DNA of 64,000 nucleotides from Ruegeria sp. ANG-R (GTDB lineage: Bacteria; Pseudomonadota; Alphaproteobacteria; Rhodobacterales; Rhodobacteraceae), in contig NZ_JWLJ01000011.1 in NCBI RefSeq assembly GCF_000813985.1, forward strand, positions 62,001 to 126,000. The letters run 5' to 3'. A program made the translations under genes and the position numbers. Each line of letters opens with the position of its first letter. Position 1 is the first letter of the stretch. Positions 8,998-18,118 of the stretch are shown one piece after another. The notes beneath the pieces are model-generated. The model saw only the letters and a list, made by a program, of their open reading frames with translations, was not told the origin of the DNA and searched no databases.

Positions 8998-9974
8998 TCC
9001 TGTTGCTTCTTCCGCAGGTGGCAGCGGCAGAAGACTGGGAAGATCGTCAGGTGTTCAACGATACGGCGAATGGTGTGCAACTTCGCGTCATATCGAGCAC
9101 CGACACCGTTCTGTTTGCGCCGTTTATCGAAGATTTCGTCGCTGCGAACCCTTCGGTCAGTGTCGAATATCTGGTATCCGGGACCGCCGATATCTACGAG
9201 CGTGTTCGCGCAACGCCCGAAGCATTCGATGTCGTCATCTCCAGTGCAATGGACCTGCAGCTGAAGCTCGCCAATGACGGTTTCGCACTGCCTCTTGAAG
9301 ACATGCCGGTTCCCGCATGGGCGCAATGGCACGACAGCCTGTTCGCCTTCACCTCGGAACCCGCGACCATCGTCGTCAACCGCGCAGCGTTTGAGGGCCA
9401 GCGCATTCCGGAAACGCGCCAGGGTCTGATCGAGGCGCTGCGCGAACGGCCCGAGACGTTTCGCGGCAAGGTCGGAACCTATGATGTTCGGCAGTCTGGG
9501 CTGGGGTATCTGTTCGCAACACAGGATGCGCGTGTTTCCGAAACCTATTGGCGGCTGATGGAGGTCATGGGAGGTCTGGACGTCAGGCTGTATTGCTGTT
9601 CCGGGGATATGATCCGCGACCTTGCCGATGGGAAAATTCTGGTCGCATATAACGTGCTTGGCAGCTACGCAGCGGTTCAGACCGAAGGTCAGGACACGCT
9701 GACAATCATATTGCCGTCTGATTTTCAGACAACAATGATGCGTACCGTTATGGTCTCGGTCGCGACGCGTCAGCCCGAGGCGGCTGAGCTGCTGACCCGC
9801 TATCTGGTCTCTAACCCGACGGGGTCGTCCGAGAGTATTCCGCTACCCGTTCTACCGAAGTCAGGGGAGAGCGAGCAGGAGGCGATTGGCCTGAACCCGG
9901 CTTTGCTGACCTATCTCGATGTCCTGAAAAGAAGAAAATTCATCTCGGCATGGGAAAACGCTGTTATCCAATAG
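8976..9974 (+). CDS. Periplasmic ABC-type solute-binding protein linked to TctDE
   Basis: The 332-residue protein opens with a signal peptide (MCYLIALILLLLPQVAAA) and has a class II binding-protein fold of the iron(III)/spermidine-like type (VISSTDTVLFAPFIEDF; VSGTADIYERV; VVISSAMDLQLKLAND). No ABC permease or ATPase lies nearby. Its start lies inside the end of tctE. An orphan binding protein coupled to a TctE-type kinase suggests that it presents the ligand to the sensor rather than to a transporter. That role is an inference from gene order. Confidence 0.8.
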   Translation: MCYLIALILLLLPQVAAAEDWEDRQVFNDTANGVQLRVISSTDTVLFAPFIEDFVAANPSVSVEYLVSGTADIYERVRATPEAFDVVISSAMDLQLKLANDGFALPLEDMPVPAWAQWHDSLFAFTSEPATIVVNRAAFEGQRIPETRQGLIEALRERPETFRGKVGTYDVRQSGLGYLFATQDARVSETYWRLMEVMGGLDVRLYCCSGDMIRDLADGKILVAYNVLGSYAAVQTEGQDTLTIILPSDFQTTMMRTVMVSVATRQPEAAELLTRYLVSNPTGSSESIPLPVLPKSGESEQEAIGLNPALLTYLDVLKRRKFISAWENAVIQ

Positions 9975-10051
9975 TGATGTCAGCGCCGATTGTCCCAGCC
10001 GAATGCGTTTGCTAACGTCACCGTCGCGTCGGGGAGGGCGTTAACACCCAA

Positions 10052-11134
10052 ATGCTGGATTATTCGCATAACGCCTGGCTTGTGGCGGCCTCGTTGGCCG
10101 TGGCATTGATGGCGGGTTTTACCGGCCTGTATCTGACGCATGGTGCATCCCAGTTGGACAGCCAGCGGCGTAAGCTTGTGGTTGCTCTGGCGGCGGTCAT
10201 TCTGGGCGGCGGTATCTGGTCCATGCATTTCGTCGCCATGCTGGGCCTGCAACTGCCCATCCTGTTCTACTATGATGCTCTGATCACTCTGATTTCGGCC
10301 CTGGTGGCAATCCTGATGGTCGGGTTGGCGCTGCTGCTGCTGCATTTTCGCCCGCGGACGCACCGTACGATGATCGGGTCGGGCGTAATCGTGGGTCTGG
10401 GGATCGTGGTGATGCACTATATCGGCATGGCGGGAATGCAGCTGTGCCGCCCTGTCTACAATGCGCTGGATGTGGTTCTGGCGGCACTGGCCTCGGTGAT
10501 CCTGTCGGTTGCGGCTATCTGGGTCGCCTATGGTAATCGCACGCAGCGCAACATTCTTTTGGGCACCGTTTGTTTCGGACTGGCTGTGTTTACCATGCAT
10601 TTTGTGGCCACCGGGCTGACCGATTTTGTCGCCAGCGACAGCGCTGGCGGAGCGGGGCCTGTGCTCGACAATCAGGTGCTGGCGATGGGGGTCACTGTCT
10701 CGGTCTTTCTGATCTGTGGAGCATTTCTGCTGACCGGGATTTCGTTCATCGAACCAAAAGAACAGCCCGCAACCGAGCCCGCGCCTGAACCGGCGACATT
10801 GCGTGCCGGTGTCCCGTTCGAACGTGAAGGCCAGACTTTTTTCGCCGAACCCGGCCGCATCGCCGCCATCCGGGCCGAGGGGCACTATACGGTGTTATAT
10901 CTGGATGCCGAGAAATTGTTTTGTCCGTGGTCGATCACCGAGGCCGAAAGCCGCCTGAAGCCAGATGGTTTTCTACGGGCCCATCGCAGCTATCTGGTGA
11001 ACCCGAGGCATGTCTCAAGCTTTGAGCGCCACAAGGATAACGGAACCTGTTACTTCGATGGTTTTGATGCGCTGACCAAAGTCCCGGTCAGCCGGTCCCG
11101 TCTGACGGACATTCGCGAGGCGCTTGGCCTTTGA
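10052..11134 (+). CDS. MHYT-LytTR membrane regulator (CoxC/CoxH-like)
   Basis: The 360-residue protein has seven predicted membrane helices in the first 235 residues. They carry three MHYT-type motifs (WSMHFVAML, VVMHYIGMAG, FTMHFVATG), proposed to bind a metal and sense O2, CO or NO. The C-terminal 100 residues are a LytTR DNA-binding domain (IRAEGHYT...RAHRSYLVN...VPVSRSR). The same architecture occurs in CoxC and CoxH of the Oligotropha CO dehydrogenase cluster. It lies just upstream of coxM on the same strand with a good ribosome-binding site (GGGAGGG). It probably controls cox expression in response to CO; I give no symbol because CoxC and CoxH cannot be told apart here. Confidence 0.88.
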   Translation: MLDYSHNAWLVAASLAVALMAGFTGLYLTHGASQLDSQRRKLVVALAAVILGGGIWSMHFVAMLGLQLPILFYYDALITLISALVAILMVGLALLLLHFRPRTHRTMIGSGVIVGLGIVVMHYIGMAGMQLCRPVYNALDVVLAALASVILSVAAIWVAYGNRTQRNILLGTVCFGLAVFTMHFVATGLTDFVASDSAGGAGPVLDNQVLAMGVTVSVFLICGAFLLTGISFIEPKEQPATEPAPEPATLRAGVPFEREGQTFFAEPGRIAAIRAEGHYTVLYLDAEKLFCPWSITEAESRLKPDGFLRAHRSYLVNPRHVSSFERHKDNGTCYFDGFDALTKVPVSRSRLTDIREALGL

Positions 11135-11165
11135 TCGCATCTCGTGCAGCTTATTCGCAGTTGGT

Positions 11166-11189
11166 GAAACAGGCTGCGCGCCCTGTTTC
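11166..11189. promoter_or_regulatory. Inverted repeat before coxM
   Basis: GAAACAGG and CCTGTTTC form an 8-bp dyad with an 8-base spacer, in the 139-bp gap between the MHYT-LytTR gene and coxM. No T-run follows, so an operator for the cox promoter is as likely as a weak terminator for the regulator gene. Confidence 0.4.
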
Positions 11190-11273
11190 CGGTAGCTGGA
11201 ACGCCTGATCCCACCGCTCTTTCCTAACCTCAGGTCCCCCAAGGCATACCGCTCGGACCCAGGGAGGAAAAAC

Positions 11274-12107
11274 ATGATACCAGCCGGTTTTGAGTATCAC
11301 CGGCCAGGCGATATCGCCTCGGCCATCGGCATCCTGCAGGAACACGGAGACGAAGCGCGCGTGATCGCGGGCGGGCACAGCCTGATCCCGATGATGAAGC
11401 TGCGCATGGCCGAGATGGGTCATCTGGTCGATCTTCAGGCCATTGACGAATTGAAGGGTATCGAGGTCGGTTCCGACACGGTGACCCTGGGTGCGATGGT
11501 CACGCAGCATGAATTGATCACCCATGACGGGTTGGCCACCGCCATTCCTTTGATCCGCGAAGCCGCATTGCAGATCGCTGATCCGCAAGTGCGTTATATG
11601 GGTACGGTTGGTGGCAATGTCGCGAATGGAGATCCGGGCAACGATATGCCGGGATTGATGCAGTGCCTGAATGCCTCGTTCGAATTGTCCGGCCCCGACG
11701 GCAAGCGCAGCGTCGCCGCGCGTGACTTCTACGAGGCTGCCTATTTCACCGCGCGCGAGGATGAGGAAATCCTGACCCGTATCTCGATACCAGTCCCGGG
11801 CGCAGACGTTGGTCAGGCGTACGAGAAGCAAAAGCGCAAAATCGGAGATTACGCCACGGCCGCGGCAGCAGTGATGGTTGGCAATGGAACAGCCTCGGTC
11901 GCGATGACCAATCTGGCCGACACGCCGATCTGGTCTGAAGAGGCGGGCGCATGGCTGGCGGGTGGCAATGTGGATGGTTGCGTCGCCGCGATGCTCGATG
12001 CCATCGACCCGGTGGCCGACAACCGAGGTCCCGTCGAATTCAAGAAACACGTGGCCGCCGTGGTGCTGCGCCGCGCCATCGACCGTGCGCAAAGCCGCGC
12101 GGGTTGA
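11274..12107 (+). CDS. coxM: CO dehydrogenase FAD subunit CoxM
   Basis: The 277-residue protein is the medium subunit, holding FAD and passing electrons from the iron-sulfur subunit toward the respiratory chain. It shows the two double-glycine FAD motifs at the positions known from the Oligotropha enzyme: AGGHS at 32-36 and TVGGN at 111-115. The ATG has a strong ribosome-binding site (GGGAGGAAAAAC). It is the first structural gene of the coxM-coxS-coxL operon and is separated from coxS by 12 bases. Confidence 0.95.
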   Translation: MIPAGFEYHRPGDIASAIGILQEHGDEARVIAGGHSLIPMMKLRMAEMGHLVDLQAIDELKGIEVGSDTVTLGAMVTQHELITHDGLATAIPLIREAALQIADPQVRYMGTVGGNVANGDPGNDMPGLMQCLNASFELSGPDGKRSVAARDFYEAAYFTAREDEEILTRISIPVPGADVGQAYEKQKRKIGDYATAAAAVMVGNGTASVAMTNLADTPIWSEEAGAWLAGGNVDGCVAAMLDAIDPVADNRGPVEFKKHVAAVVLRRAIDRAQSRAG

Positions 12108-12119
12108 GGGGAGGAAGCA

Positions 12120-12614
12120 ATGTCGAAAATGCACGTCAAACTCACCGTGAACGGCAAGCAGGTCGAAGGTCTGGCCGAGCCGCGCACGCTGTTGATCCAC
12201 TTCCTGCGGGAAGATCTGAAAATCACTGGCCCCCATATCGGCTGCGAGACCAGTCATTGCGGGGCCTGCACCGTGGATATCGACGGTAAGTCGGTTAAAT
12301 CCTGCACCACCTTTGTGGCGCAGGTGAACGAAGCCGATATTACCACTGTCGAAGGACTGACCAATGACGATGGCAGCCTTGGCGTTCTGCAGGAAATGTT
12401 CCGCGAACATCACGGGCTGCAATGCGGATTCTGTACCCCGGGCATGATCACCCGCGCGCACCGCCTGCTGCAGGAAAACCCGAACCCGACCGAAGAGGAC
12501 ATCCGCTTTGGCATGGCTGGCAACCTTTGCCGGTGCACCGGGTATCAGAACATCGTCAAGGCGATCTCGGCCTCTGCCGACATGCTGAAAGCTCAGAAGG
12601 AGGCTGCGGAATGA
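12120..12614 (+). CDS. coxS: CO dehydrogenase [2Fe-2S] subunit CoxS
   Basis: The 164-residue small subunit carries two [2Fe-2S] clusters. The plant-ferredoxin-type cluster is held by C42, C47, C50 and C62, and the helical-domain cluster by C102, C105, C137 and C139. These positions equal those of the crystallised Oligotropha subunit. It relays electrons from the Mo-Cu site of CoxL to the FAD of CoxM. The stop overlaps the coxL start (ATGA), so the two are translationally coupled. A good ribosome-binding site (GAGGGGAGGAAGC) precedes ATG 12120. Confidence 0.97.
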   Translation: MSKMHVKLTVNGKQVEGLAEPRTLLIHFLREDLKITGPHIGCETSHCGACTVDIDGKSVKSCTTFVAQVNEADITTVEGLTNDDGSLGVLQEMFREHHGLQCGFCTPGMITRAHRLLQENPNPTEEDIRFGMAGNLCRCTGYQNIVKAISASADMLKAQKEAAE

Positions 12615-15028
12615 ACGATCAAACCATGACCCCCGAAGAACGCGCCGCCAATCTCAAAGGAATGGGCTGCGCCCGCAAGCGCGTCGAGGATGTGCGCTTT
12701 ACCCAAGGCAAGGGCAACTATGTAGATGACATCAAGTTGGACGGGATGCTGTTCGGCGCATTCGTCCGCTCGCCTTATGCCCATGCCCGCGTTGTCAGTG
12801 TGAACAAAGACGCCGCGCTGGCCGTGCCCGGTGTGGTTGCCGTGCTGACCGCCGAAGATCTGGCTCCGCTGGGTTTGCATTGGATGCCGACGCTGGCGGG
12901 TGACAAGCAGATGGTTTTGGCGGACGGCAAGGTTCTGTTCCAGGGCCAGGAAGTCGCCTATGTCGTCGCTGAAAATCGGTACATCGCTGCAGATGCAGCA
13001 GAGCTGGTTGACGTCGAGTACGAAGAGCTGCCCGTCCTGACCGACCCGTTCGAGGCGCTGAAATCGGACGTTGTTTTGCGCGAAGACCTCGCAGGTCAGA
13101 CTGAGGGCGCACACGGACCGCGCAAGCATCACAACCACATCTTCACGTGGGAACAGGGCGACAAAGACGCGACCGAGGCCGTTCTAGGCGAGGCCGATGT
13201 CGTGGCCGAAGAGATGGTCTATTACCATCGGACGCACCCCTGCCCGTTGGAAACCTGCGGCTGTGTGGCCTCGATGGACAAGGTGACTGGTAAGCTGACG
13301 CTCTACGGTACGTTCCAAGCCCCTCACGCGATCCGGACCGTTGTGTCGCTGATCTCGGGGCTGGCTGAACACAACATCCGGGTGATCAGCCCTGATATCG
13401 GTGGCGGCTTCGGTAACAAAGTGGGCGCTTACGCGGGCTATGTCTGCTCGGTTGTTGCCTCGATTGTCACCGGTCAGCCGGTGAAATGGGTCGAGAACCG
13501 GATGGAGAACCTCATGTCGACCGCCTTTGCCCGCGACTACTGGATGCGGGGCAAGATTGCGGCCACGAAAGCCGGCAAGATCACCGGTCTTTGGTGTCAT
13601 ACGACCGCGGACCACGGGGGGTTCGACGCCTGTGCCGACCCGACCAAGTTCCCGGCCGGTTTCATGAACATCTGCACTGGGTCGTACGATATTCCTGTCG
13701 CCTATTTGGCTGTGGACGGCGTCTACACCAATAAAGCGCCTGGCGGTGTGGCATATCGTTGCTCGTTCCGGGTGACCGAGGCTGCCTACTTCATCGAGCG
13801 GATGATCGAGGTTCTGGCCATCAAGCTGAACATGGATGCAGCCGAGCTGCGCCGGATCAACTTCATCAAGGCCGAACAGTTCCCGTACCAGTCTGCTCTG
13901 GGCTGGGAGTATGACTCGGGCGACTATCACACTGCCTGGGACAAGGCGCTGAAGGCGGTTGATTATGAGGGTCTGCGGGCGGAACAGGCGCAGCGGATCG
14001 AGGACTTCAAAGCCGGAAAGACCCGCAAATTGCTGGGGATCGGTCTGACGCACTTCACTGAGATCGTCGGCGCAGGCCCTGTAAAGAACTGCGATATCCT
14101 CGGGCTGGGGATGTTCGACAGTTGCGAAATCCGCATCCACCCGACAGGGTCTGCCATCGCGCGGCTGGGGACGATCAGCCAGGGTCAGGGCCATGCCACG
14201 ACCTTTGCCCAGATCATCGCCAGTGAAATCGGCTTGCCTGCCGATGACATCACTTTGGAGGAAGGCGATACCGATACCGCGCCTTATGGTCTTGGCACCT
14301 ATGGGTCTCGGTCGACACCTGTGGCCGGTGCGGCAACTGCGATGGCCGCCCGCAAAATCCGCCCCAAGGCGCAGATGATCGCGGCTTACCTGCTTGAGGT
14401 CCATGATAACGATGTCGAATGGGACGTGGATCGGTTCGCTGTCAAAGGTGCGCCCGAGCGGTTCAAGACCATGAAAGAAATCGCCTTCGCCGCATATAAT
14501 CAGGCCATTCCGGGGCTGGAGCCGGGGTTGGAGGCTGTGAGCTACTATGATCCCCCGAACATGACCTATCCGTTCGGAGCTTATATCTGTGTCATGGAGA
14601 TCGACGTGGATACCGGCGAATGGGAGGTTCGGCAGTTCTACGCGCTGGACGATTGCGGCACCCGGATCAACCCGATGATCATCGAGGGGCAGGTCCACGG
14701 TGGCGTGACCGAAGCGCTGGCCATCGCGATGGGTCAGGAAATCGCCTATGATGAGATGGGGAACGTGAAGACCGGCACGCTGATGGATTTCTTCATCCCG
14801 ACGGCGTGGGAGACGCCGAACTATACCACCGATCACACGGTGACGCCGTCTCCGCATCATCCGATCGGCGCGAAGGGCGTTGGGGAAAGTCCGAATGTAG
14901 GTGGCGTGCCTGCGTTTTCGAATGCGGTGCATGATGCGTTCCGTCCCTTTGGCTTGGTGCAAAGCCATATGCCGCATGATCACTGGCGGATTTGGAAGAT
15001 CGCCAATGGATTGGGGATGCACGGGTAA
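12611..15028 (+). CDS. coxL: CO dehydrogenase molybdenum-copper subunit CoxL, form I
   Basis: The 805-residue catalytic subunit has the form I active-site loop AYRCSFR with the copper-binding Cys at C384, and the GVGESP motif with the catalytic Glu at E759. Both sit four residues below C388 and E763 of the Oligotropha enzyme. Form II enzymes have AYRGAGR instead and are not established CO oxidisers, so this loop is good evidence for true aerobic CO oxidation (CO + H2O to CO2 + 2 e- + 2 H+). I chose ATG 12611 at the ATGA overlap with coxS; the upstream open frame runs through coxS out of phase. The gene order coxMSL matches form I clusters. Confidence 0.97.
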   Translation: MNDQTMTPEERAANLKGMGCARKRVEDVRFTQGKGNYVDDIKLDGMLFGAFVRSPYAHARVVSVNKDAALAVPGVVAVLTAEDLAPLGLHWMPTLAGDKQMVLADGKVLFQGQEVAYVVAENRYIAADAAELVDVEYEELPVLTDPFEALKSDVVLREDLAGQTEGAHGPRKHHNHIFTWEQGDKDATEAVLGEADVVAEEMVYYHRTHPCPLETCGCVASMDKVTGKLTLYGTFQAPHAIRTVVSLISGLAEHNIRVISPDIGGGFGNKVGAYAGYVCSVVASIVTGQPVKWVENRMENLMSTAFARDYWMRGKIAATKAGKITGLWCHTTADHGGFDACADPTKFPAGFMNICTGSYDIPVAYLAVDGVYTNKAPGGVAYRCSFRVTEAAYFIERMIEVLAIKLNMDAAELRRINFIKAEQFPYQSALGWEYDSGDYHTAWDKALKAVDYEGLRAEQAQRIEDFKAGKTRKLLGIGLTHFTEIVGAGPVKNCDILGLGMFDSCEIRIHPTGSAIARLGTISQGQGHATTFAQIIASEIGLPADDITLEEGDTDTAPYGLGTYGSRSTPVAGAATAMAARKIRPKAQMIAAYLLEVHDNDVEWDVDRFAVKGAPERFKTMKEIAFAAYNQAIPGLEPGLEAVSYYDPPNMTYPFGAYICVMEIDVDTGEWEVRQFYALDDCGTRINPMIIEGQVHGGVTEALAIAMGQEIAYDEMGNVKTGTLMDFFIPTAWETPNYTTDHTVTPSPHHPIGAKGVGESPNVGGVPAFSNAVHDAFRPFGLVQSHMPHDHWRIWKIANGLGMHG

Positions 15029-15063
15029 TCGGGTTCGAACCGGCTGACGCCGGTCCGACCGAG

Positions 15064-15120
15064 CGGAGGGGCCCCTGCCCCCTCCGGACCTCCCCCGGGA
15101 TATTTACGGCCAGATGAAGA
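15064..15120 (+). repeat. GC-rich hairpin with a Rhodobacteraceae-type intergenic tail, between coxL and coxD
   Basis: CGGAGGGG (15064-15071) pairs with CCCCTCCG (15079-15086). The tail CCCGGGATATTTACGGCCAG and the bases after it follow. I associate tails of the form GATATTT-x-GGCCAGA with common intergenic repeats of Rhodobacteraceae, from memory only. Its place between structural and maturation genes suggests that it reduces expression of coxDEFG relative to coxMSL. Confidence 0.5.
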
Positions 15121-15133
15121 TTGGACCCTGGTT

Positions 15134-16000
15134 TTGACTTTAAGTGACGTGCAAAATGGATTGGCCAAGCAAGGCTATGTCGCTGACGATAGGTTGGCGA
15201 TGGCGTTACATCTGGCGCAGGCGCTGGGGCGGCCATTGTTACTGGAAGGGCCCGCGGGCGTGGGAAAGACCGAGGTGGCGAAGGCGCTGGCCGCTTGGCG
15301 TGATACTCGTCTTATCAGGCTTCAGTGTTATGAAGGGTTGGATGCCAGCCATGCCATCTATGAGTGGAATTACCAGCGTCAGCTTCTGGCAATCCGTGCA
15401 AGTGAAGCGCAGGGTGGCATGGGACAGGCGCAGCTGTTCTCTGATGACTATCTTCTAAAGAGACCTTTGTTAGAGGCCATTTCTGAAGAAGAACCGCCGG
15501 TTCTGCTGATTGACGAGGTCGATCGCGCGGATGAAGAGTTCGAAGCCTATCTGCTGGAGATTCTTTCAGATTTCCAGATCACGATCCCTGAACTGGGAAC
15601 GGTGCAGGCGCGGGCACGACCGATTGTGATCCTGACCGCCAACGGAACCCGCGACTTGTCGGACGCGCTGCGTCGTCGGTGTTTGTACAGCTTCCTCGAC
15701 TATCCTTCGAAAGATGCGGAGACGGCAATTCTGCAGGCGCGGATGCCAGAGCTCGAAGGGATTCTGGCCCGTCAGATCATCGGAGTCGTTCAGGCGCTGC
15801 GTAAGGAAGACCTCGAGAAGATCCCGGGTATTGCCGAGACGCTGGACTGGGCGGCGGCTTTGTCGGGTCTCGGGGTCAATGATCTCGCCAAGTCTCGGGA
15901 TGAGGTGCAGGCGACGCTGGTTTGCCTGCTGAAGACTGCCGCCGATTATGATGCCGCCCCGCCTGAGGTGATGGATCGTTTGATCGGGAAGGTTGCGTAA
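15134..16000 (+). CDS. coxD: MoxR-type AAA+ ATPase CoxD
   Basis: The 288-residue AAA+ protein has Walker A GPAGVGKT (39-46), Walker B VLLIDEVDRAD and sensor 1 ILTANGT. CoxD is the chaperone-like ATPase needed to mature the [CuSMoO2] centre of CO dehydrogenase, probably through sulfuration of the cofactor. The proposed start is TTG 15134 with no clear ribosome-binding site; no in-frame ATG lies close to the conserved N-terminus, so the start is uncertain by several codons. The stop overlaps the coxE start (TAATG). Confidence 0.92.
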   Translation: MTLSDVQNGLAKQGYVADDRLAMALHLAQALGRPLLLEGPAGVGKTEVAKALAAWRDTRLIRLQCYEGLDASHAIYEWNYQRQLLAIRASEAQGGMGQAQLFSDDYLLKRPLLEAISEEEPPVLLIDEVDRADEEFEAYLLEILSDFQITIPELGTVQARARPIVILTANGTRDLSDALRRRCLYSFLDYPSKDAETAILQARMPELEGILARQIIGVVQALRKEDLEKIPGIAETLDWAAALSGLGVNDLAKSRDEVQATLVCLLKTAADYDAAPPEVMDRLIGKVA

Positions 16001-17190
16001 TGCAGGTGACCCGCTTTCCCTCCCGGGCGTCGGGCCCTTCAGACCGCATGTCGGGGTTTATTGCGCATCTTCGCGTGAACGGGTTGCGTGTCGGGCCGAA
16101 GGAGACCGAGGATGCGCTGACGGCTTTGTCTGTTGTTGAAGCAACGGACGCCGATCAGGCCCGGCAGGCATTATGTGCTCTGCTGGCCGGAGATGCCGAG
16201 GATTGGCGGCGCTTTGATGAGCTGTTCGATGCCTATTGGTTCAACGCGGGAAAACAACGCAGGGGGATGGCGCAGGACACGCACGTGCGTGTGCAATCCG
16301 CAAAACCGATGATCTGGCAGAGTTCGGGGCAGAACACGGAAGATGCGTGGACCGATAGCGTTCAAGAAGCCTCCACTCCAGATTCCGGCGATGGTGAAGC
16401 CGAAGGGATGGATGGGAAGCTGATTGCGACCCGAACAGCCAACCTGTCGCGTCGGGATCTGAGAGAATTGATGGATGAACAGGCTCTAAAACGGGCTGAA
16501 GCGGCTGCATTGCGGATCGCGAACGCGATTCGGGATCGTCGTTCTCGACGACGCAAAAAGGCGCAGCGCGGGCCCGTTCTGGACATGCGGCGTATTCAGC
16601 GGGCCAGTTTGGCGCGCGGGGGTGAGCCCATTGATCTGTACCGCCGCGCTCGCCCACCGCGCCCGATGCGGATCGTGGCCCTTTGTGATGTCAGCGGTTC
16701 GATGACTGTTTACGCTCGGGTGTTTCTGGCCTTTCTCAAAGGATTGATTGGCAGCGGAACCGATGCGGATGCGTATCTTTTTCACACCCGGCTGATGCGT
16801 GTCACCGACGCGCTGCGCGACCATGATACGCTCCGGGCAGCGGGGCGCTTGTCGCTTATGGCCGAAGGTTTCGGAGGCGGCACCGACATTTCTGGTAGCC
16901 TCGAGAGCTTTCTGAATGGGTATGGCGCGCGGGCGTTGAATGGGCGGACGATCGTACTGATCCTGTCCGATGGCTATTGCAGTTCAGAGCCCGAAGCGCT
17001 GGGCGCTGTTCTGGCTCGGATCAGACGCAAGGCGCGGCGGATCGTCTGGCTGAACCCACTTAAGGGCTGGGACAGCTACGAGCCCGTGGCCGCCGCCATG
17101 CAGGCTGCTCAACCACACCTCGATGCGCATCTGCCCGCCAATACACTTGAGGCGCTGGCCGCGCTGGAACCCCAGTTTCGCAAATTGTGA
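16000..17190 (+). CDS. coxE: VWA-domain maturation protein CoxE
   Basis: The 396-residue protein has a C-terminal von Willebrand A domain with a complete MIDAS motif (D230-V-S-G-S234) and an Arg/Lys-rich stretch just before it (about 178-190). MoxR-type ATPases usually act with VWA partners, and CoxD with CoxE is such a pair in CO dehydrogenase maturation (copper insertion). It shares the base pattern TAATG with coxD and overlaps coxF by 4 bases, so translation is coupled through coxD-E-F. Confidence 0.93.
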   Translation: MQVTRFPSRASGPSDRMSGFIAHLRVNGLRVGPKETEDALTALSVVEATDADQARQALCALLAGDAEDWRRFDELFDAYWFNAGKQRRGMAQDTHVRVQSAKPMIWQSSGQNTEDAWTDSVQEASTPDSGDGEAEGMDGKLIATRTANLSRRDLRELMDEQALKRAEAAALRIANAIRDRRSRRRKKAQRGPVLDMRRIQRASLARGGEPIDLYRRARPPRPMRIVALCDVSGSMTVYARVFLAFLKGLIGSGTDADAYLFHTRLMRVTDALRDHDTLRAAGRLSLMAEGFGGGTDISGSLESFLNGYGARALNGRTIVLILSDGYCSSEPEALGAVLARIRRKARRIVWLNPLKGWDSYEPVAAAMQAAQPHLDAHLPANTLEALAALEPQFRKL

Positions 17191-18011
17191 AAGGAACCCT
17201 CATGCCCGGTTTCGACATATTCGACACAATCGAAAATCTGCGCCAGAGCGGGGACAGTTTCTGTGTCGCCACTGTGTTGCGCACTGCGGATGTGACCTCG
17301 GCAAAGGCTGGGGCCAAGGCGGCGATTACACGAGATGGCCGAATATTGGGACATCTCGGCGGGGCCTGCGTTCAGCGGGCAGTCAGGGCATCTGCCAAGG
17401 CCGCGCTTGAGAGCGGCCAACCAGACATCATCCGCGTGAAACCTTCGGACAAGGTGGTGGCCATGACGGACCCTGACGGCGTGCAGACTTATAAAAGCGG
17501 CTGTCCCAGCGGTGGGACCGTGGACCTGTTGGTTGAACCCTATCAGCACGCGCCGAGATTGGTGATTTTTGGTGACTCGCCGATCGCGTCGGCGTTAGCT
17601 GCGCACGCAACCCTGGCAGGTTTGCGTGTCTGCGTGCCAAGGGGGGCAGAAGAACCTGATCAGGTCGGATTTGATCCGGATGATTTACCTGCGCTGGGTC
17701 TTGAACCCAGAGATTTCGTTGTTGTTGCGTCGCAAGGCAATGGGGATGGCCCGGCGTTAAAAGCGGCTTTGGAGTCTTCGTCACGCCGCGTGTCCATGGT
17801 GGCCAGTCGACGCAAGGCCAAGGTGCTGTGTGAAAAGCTGATCGAGCGCGGAATGGAAGAAGGCCGGGCTGCGCAGCTTAAGGCGCCTGCGGGGCTGGAT
17901 ATTCATGCGGTCGATCCTCATGAGATCGCGCTTTCCATCCTGGCCGAGATCGTGCGCTGGCGAAACACTGATACCTCAAAGGAGAGCTGTGATGACGAAA
18001 AAATGGCGTAG
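17187..18011 (+). CDS. coxF: XdhC-like maturation factor CoxF
   Basis: The 274-residue protein belongs to the XdhC/CoxF family. The N-terminal XdhC domain runs from about residue 10 to 100 and contains GHLGGACVQRAV and SGCPSGGTVDLLVEPY. A C-terminal Rossmann-type domain follows (PRLVIFGDSPIASALAAHA). XdhC proteins hold the molybdenum cofactor while it is sulfurated and load it into the large subunit. The start overlaps coxE by 4 bases. The last 20 bases overlap a small ORF that has a strong ribosome-binding site. Confidence 0.9.
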   Translation: MKGTLMPGFDIFDTIENLRQSGDSFCVATVLRTADVTSAKAGAKAAITRDGRILGHLGGACVQRAVRASAKAALESGQPDIIRVKPSDKVVAMTDPDGVQTYKSGCPSGGTVDLLVEPYQHAPRLVIFGDSPIASALAAHATLAGLRVCVPRGAEEPDQVGFDPDDLPALGLEPRDFVVVASQGNGDGPALKAALESSSRRVSMVASRRKAKVLCEKLIERGMEEGRAAQLKAPAGLDIHAVDPHEIALSILAEIVRWRNTDTSKESCDDEKMA

Positions 18012-18102
18012 CTGGATACGACGCTTTTGGCCGGCTCGTCCGGAACTGAGCGCAAAAGAAGCAACGGAAGAGGCGCTACGCGTCTATCCAAGATGTTGTT
18101 GA
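17992..18102 (+). CDS. 36-residue basic small protein between coxF and coxG
   Basis: ATG 17992 is preceded at good spacing by AAAGGAGAG (17978-17986), one of the best ribosome-binding sites in the cluster. The 36-residue product starts MTKKWRSWIRRFWPARPEL and ends in YPRCC, with a Trp/Arg-rich amphipathic N-terminal half and two Cys at the end. It overlaps the coxF stop in another frame and ends 16 bases before coxG. I do not recognise the family. The terminal Cys pair in a cluster that handles copper is suggestive, but no function can be claimed. Confidence 0.6.
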   Translation: MTKKWRSWIRRFWPARPELSAKEATEEALRVYPRCC

Positions 18103-18118
18103 TCAAAAGGAAACAGGA

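Noticed and set aside
13184-15022. 612-codon open frame antisense to coxL
   Set aside because: Long antisense frames are common in GC-rich codons; the composition is Arg/His-rich and coxL on the other strand is certain.
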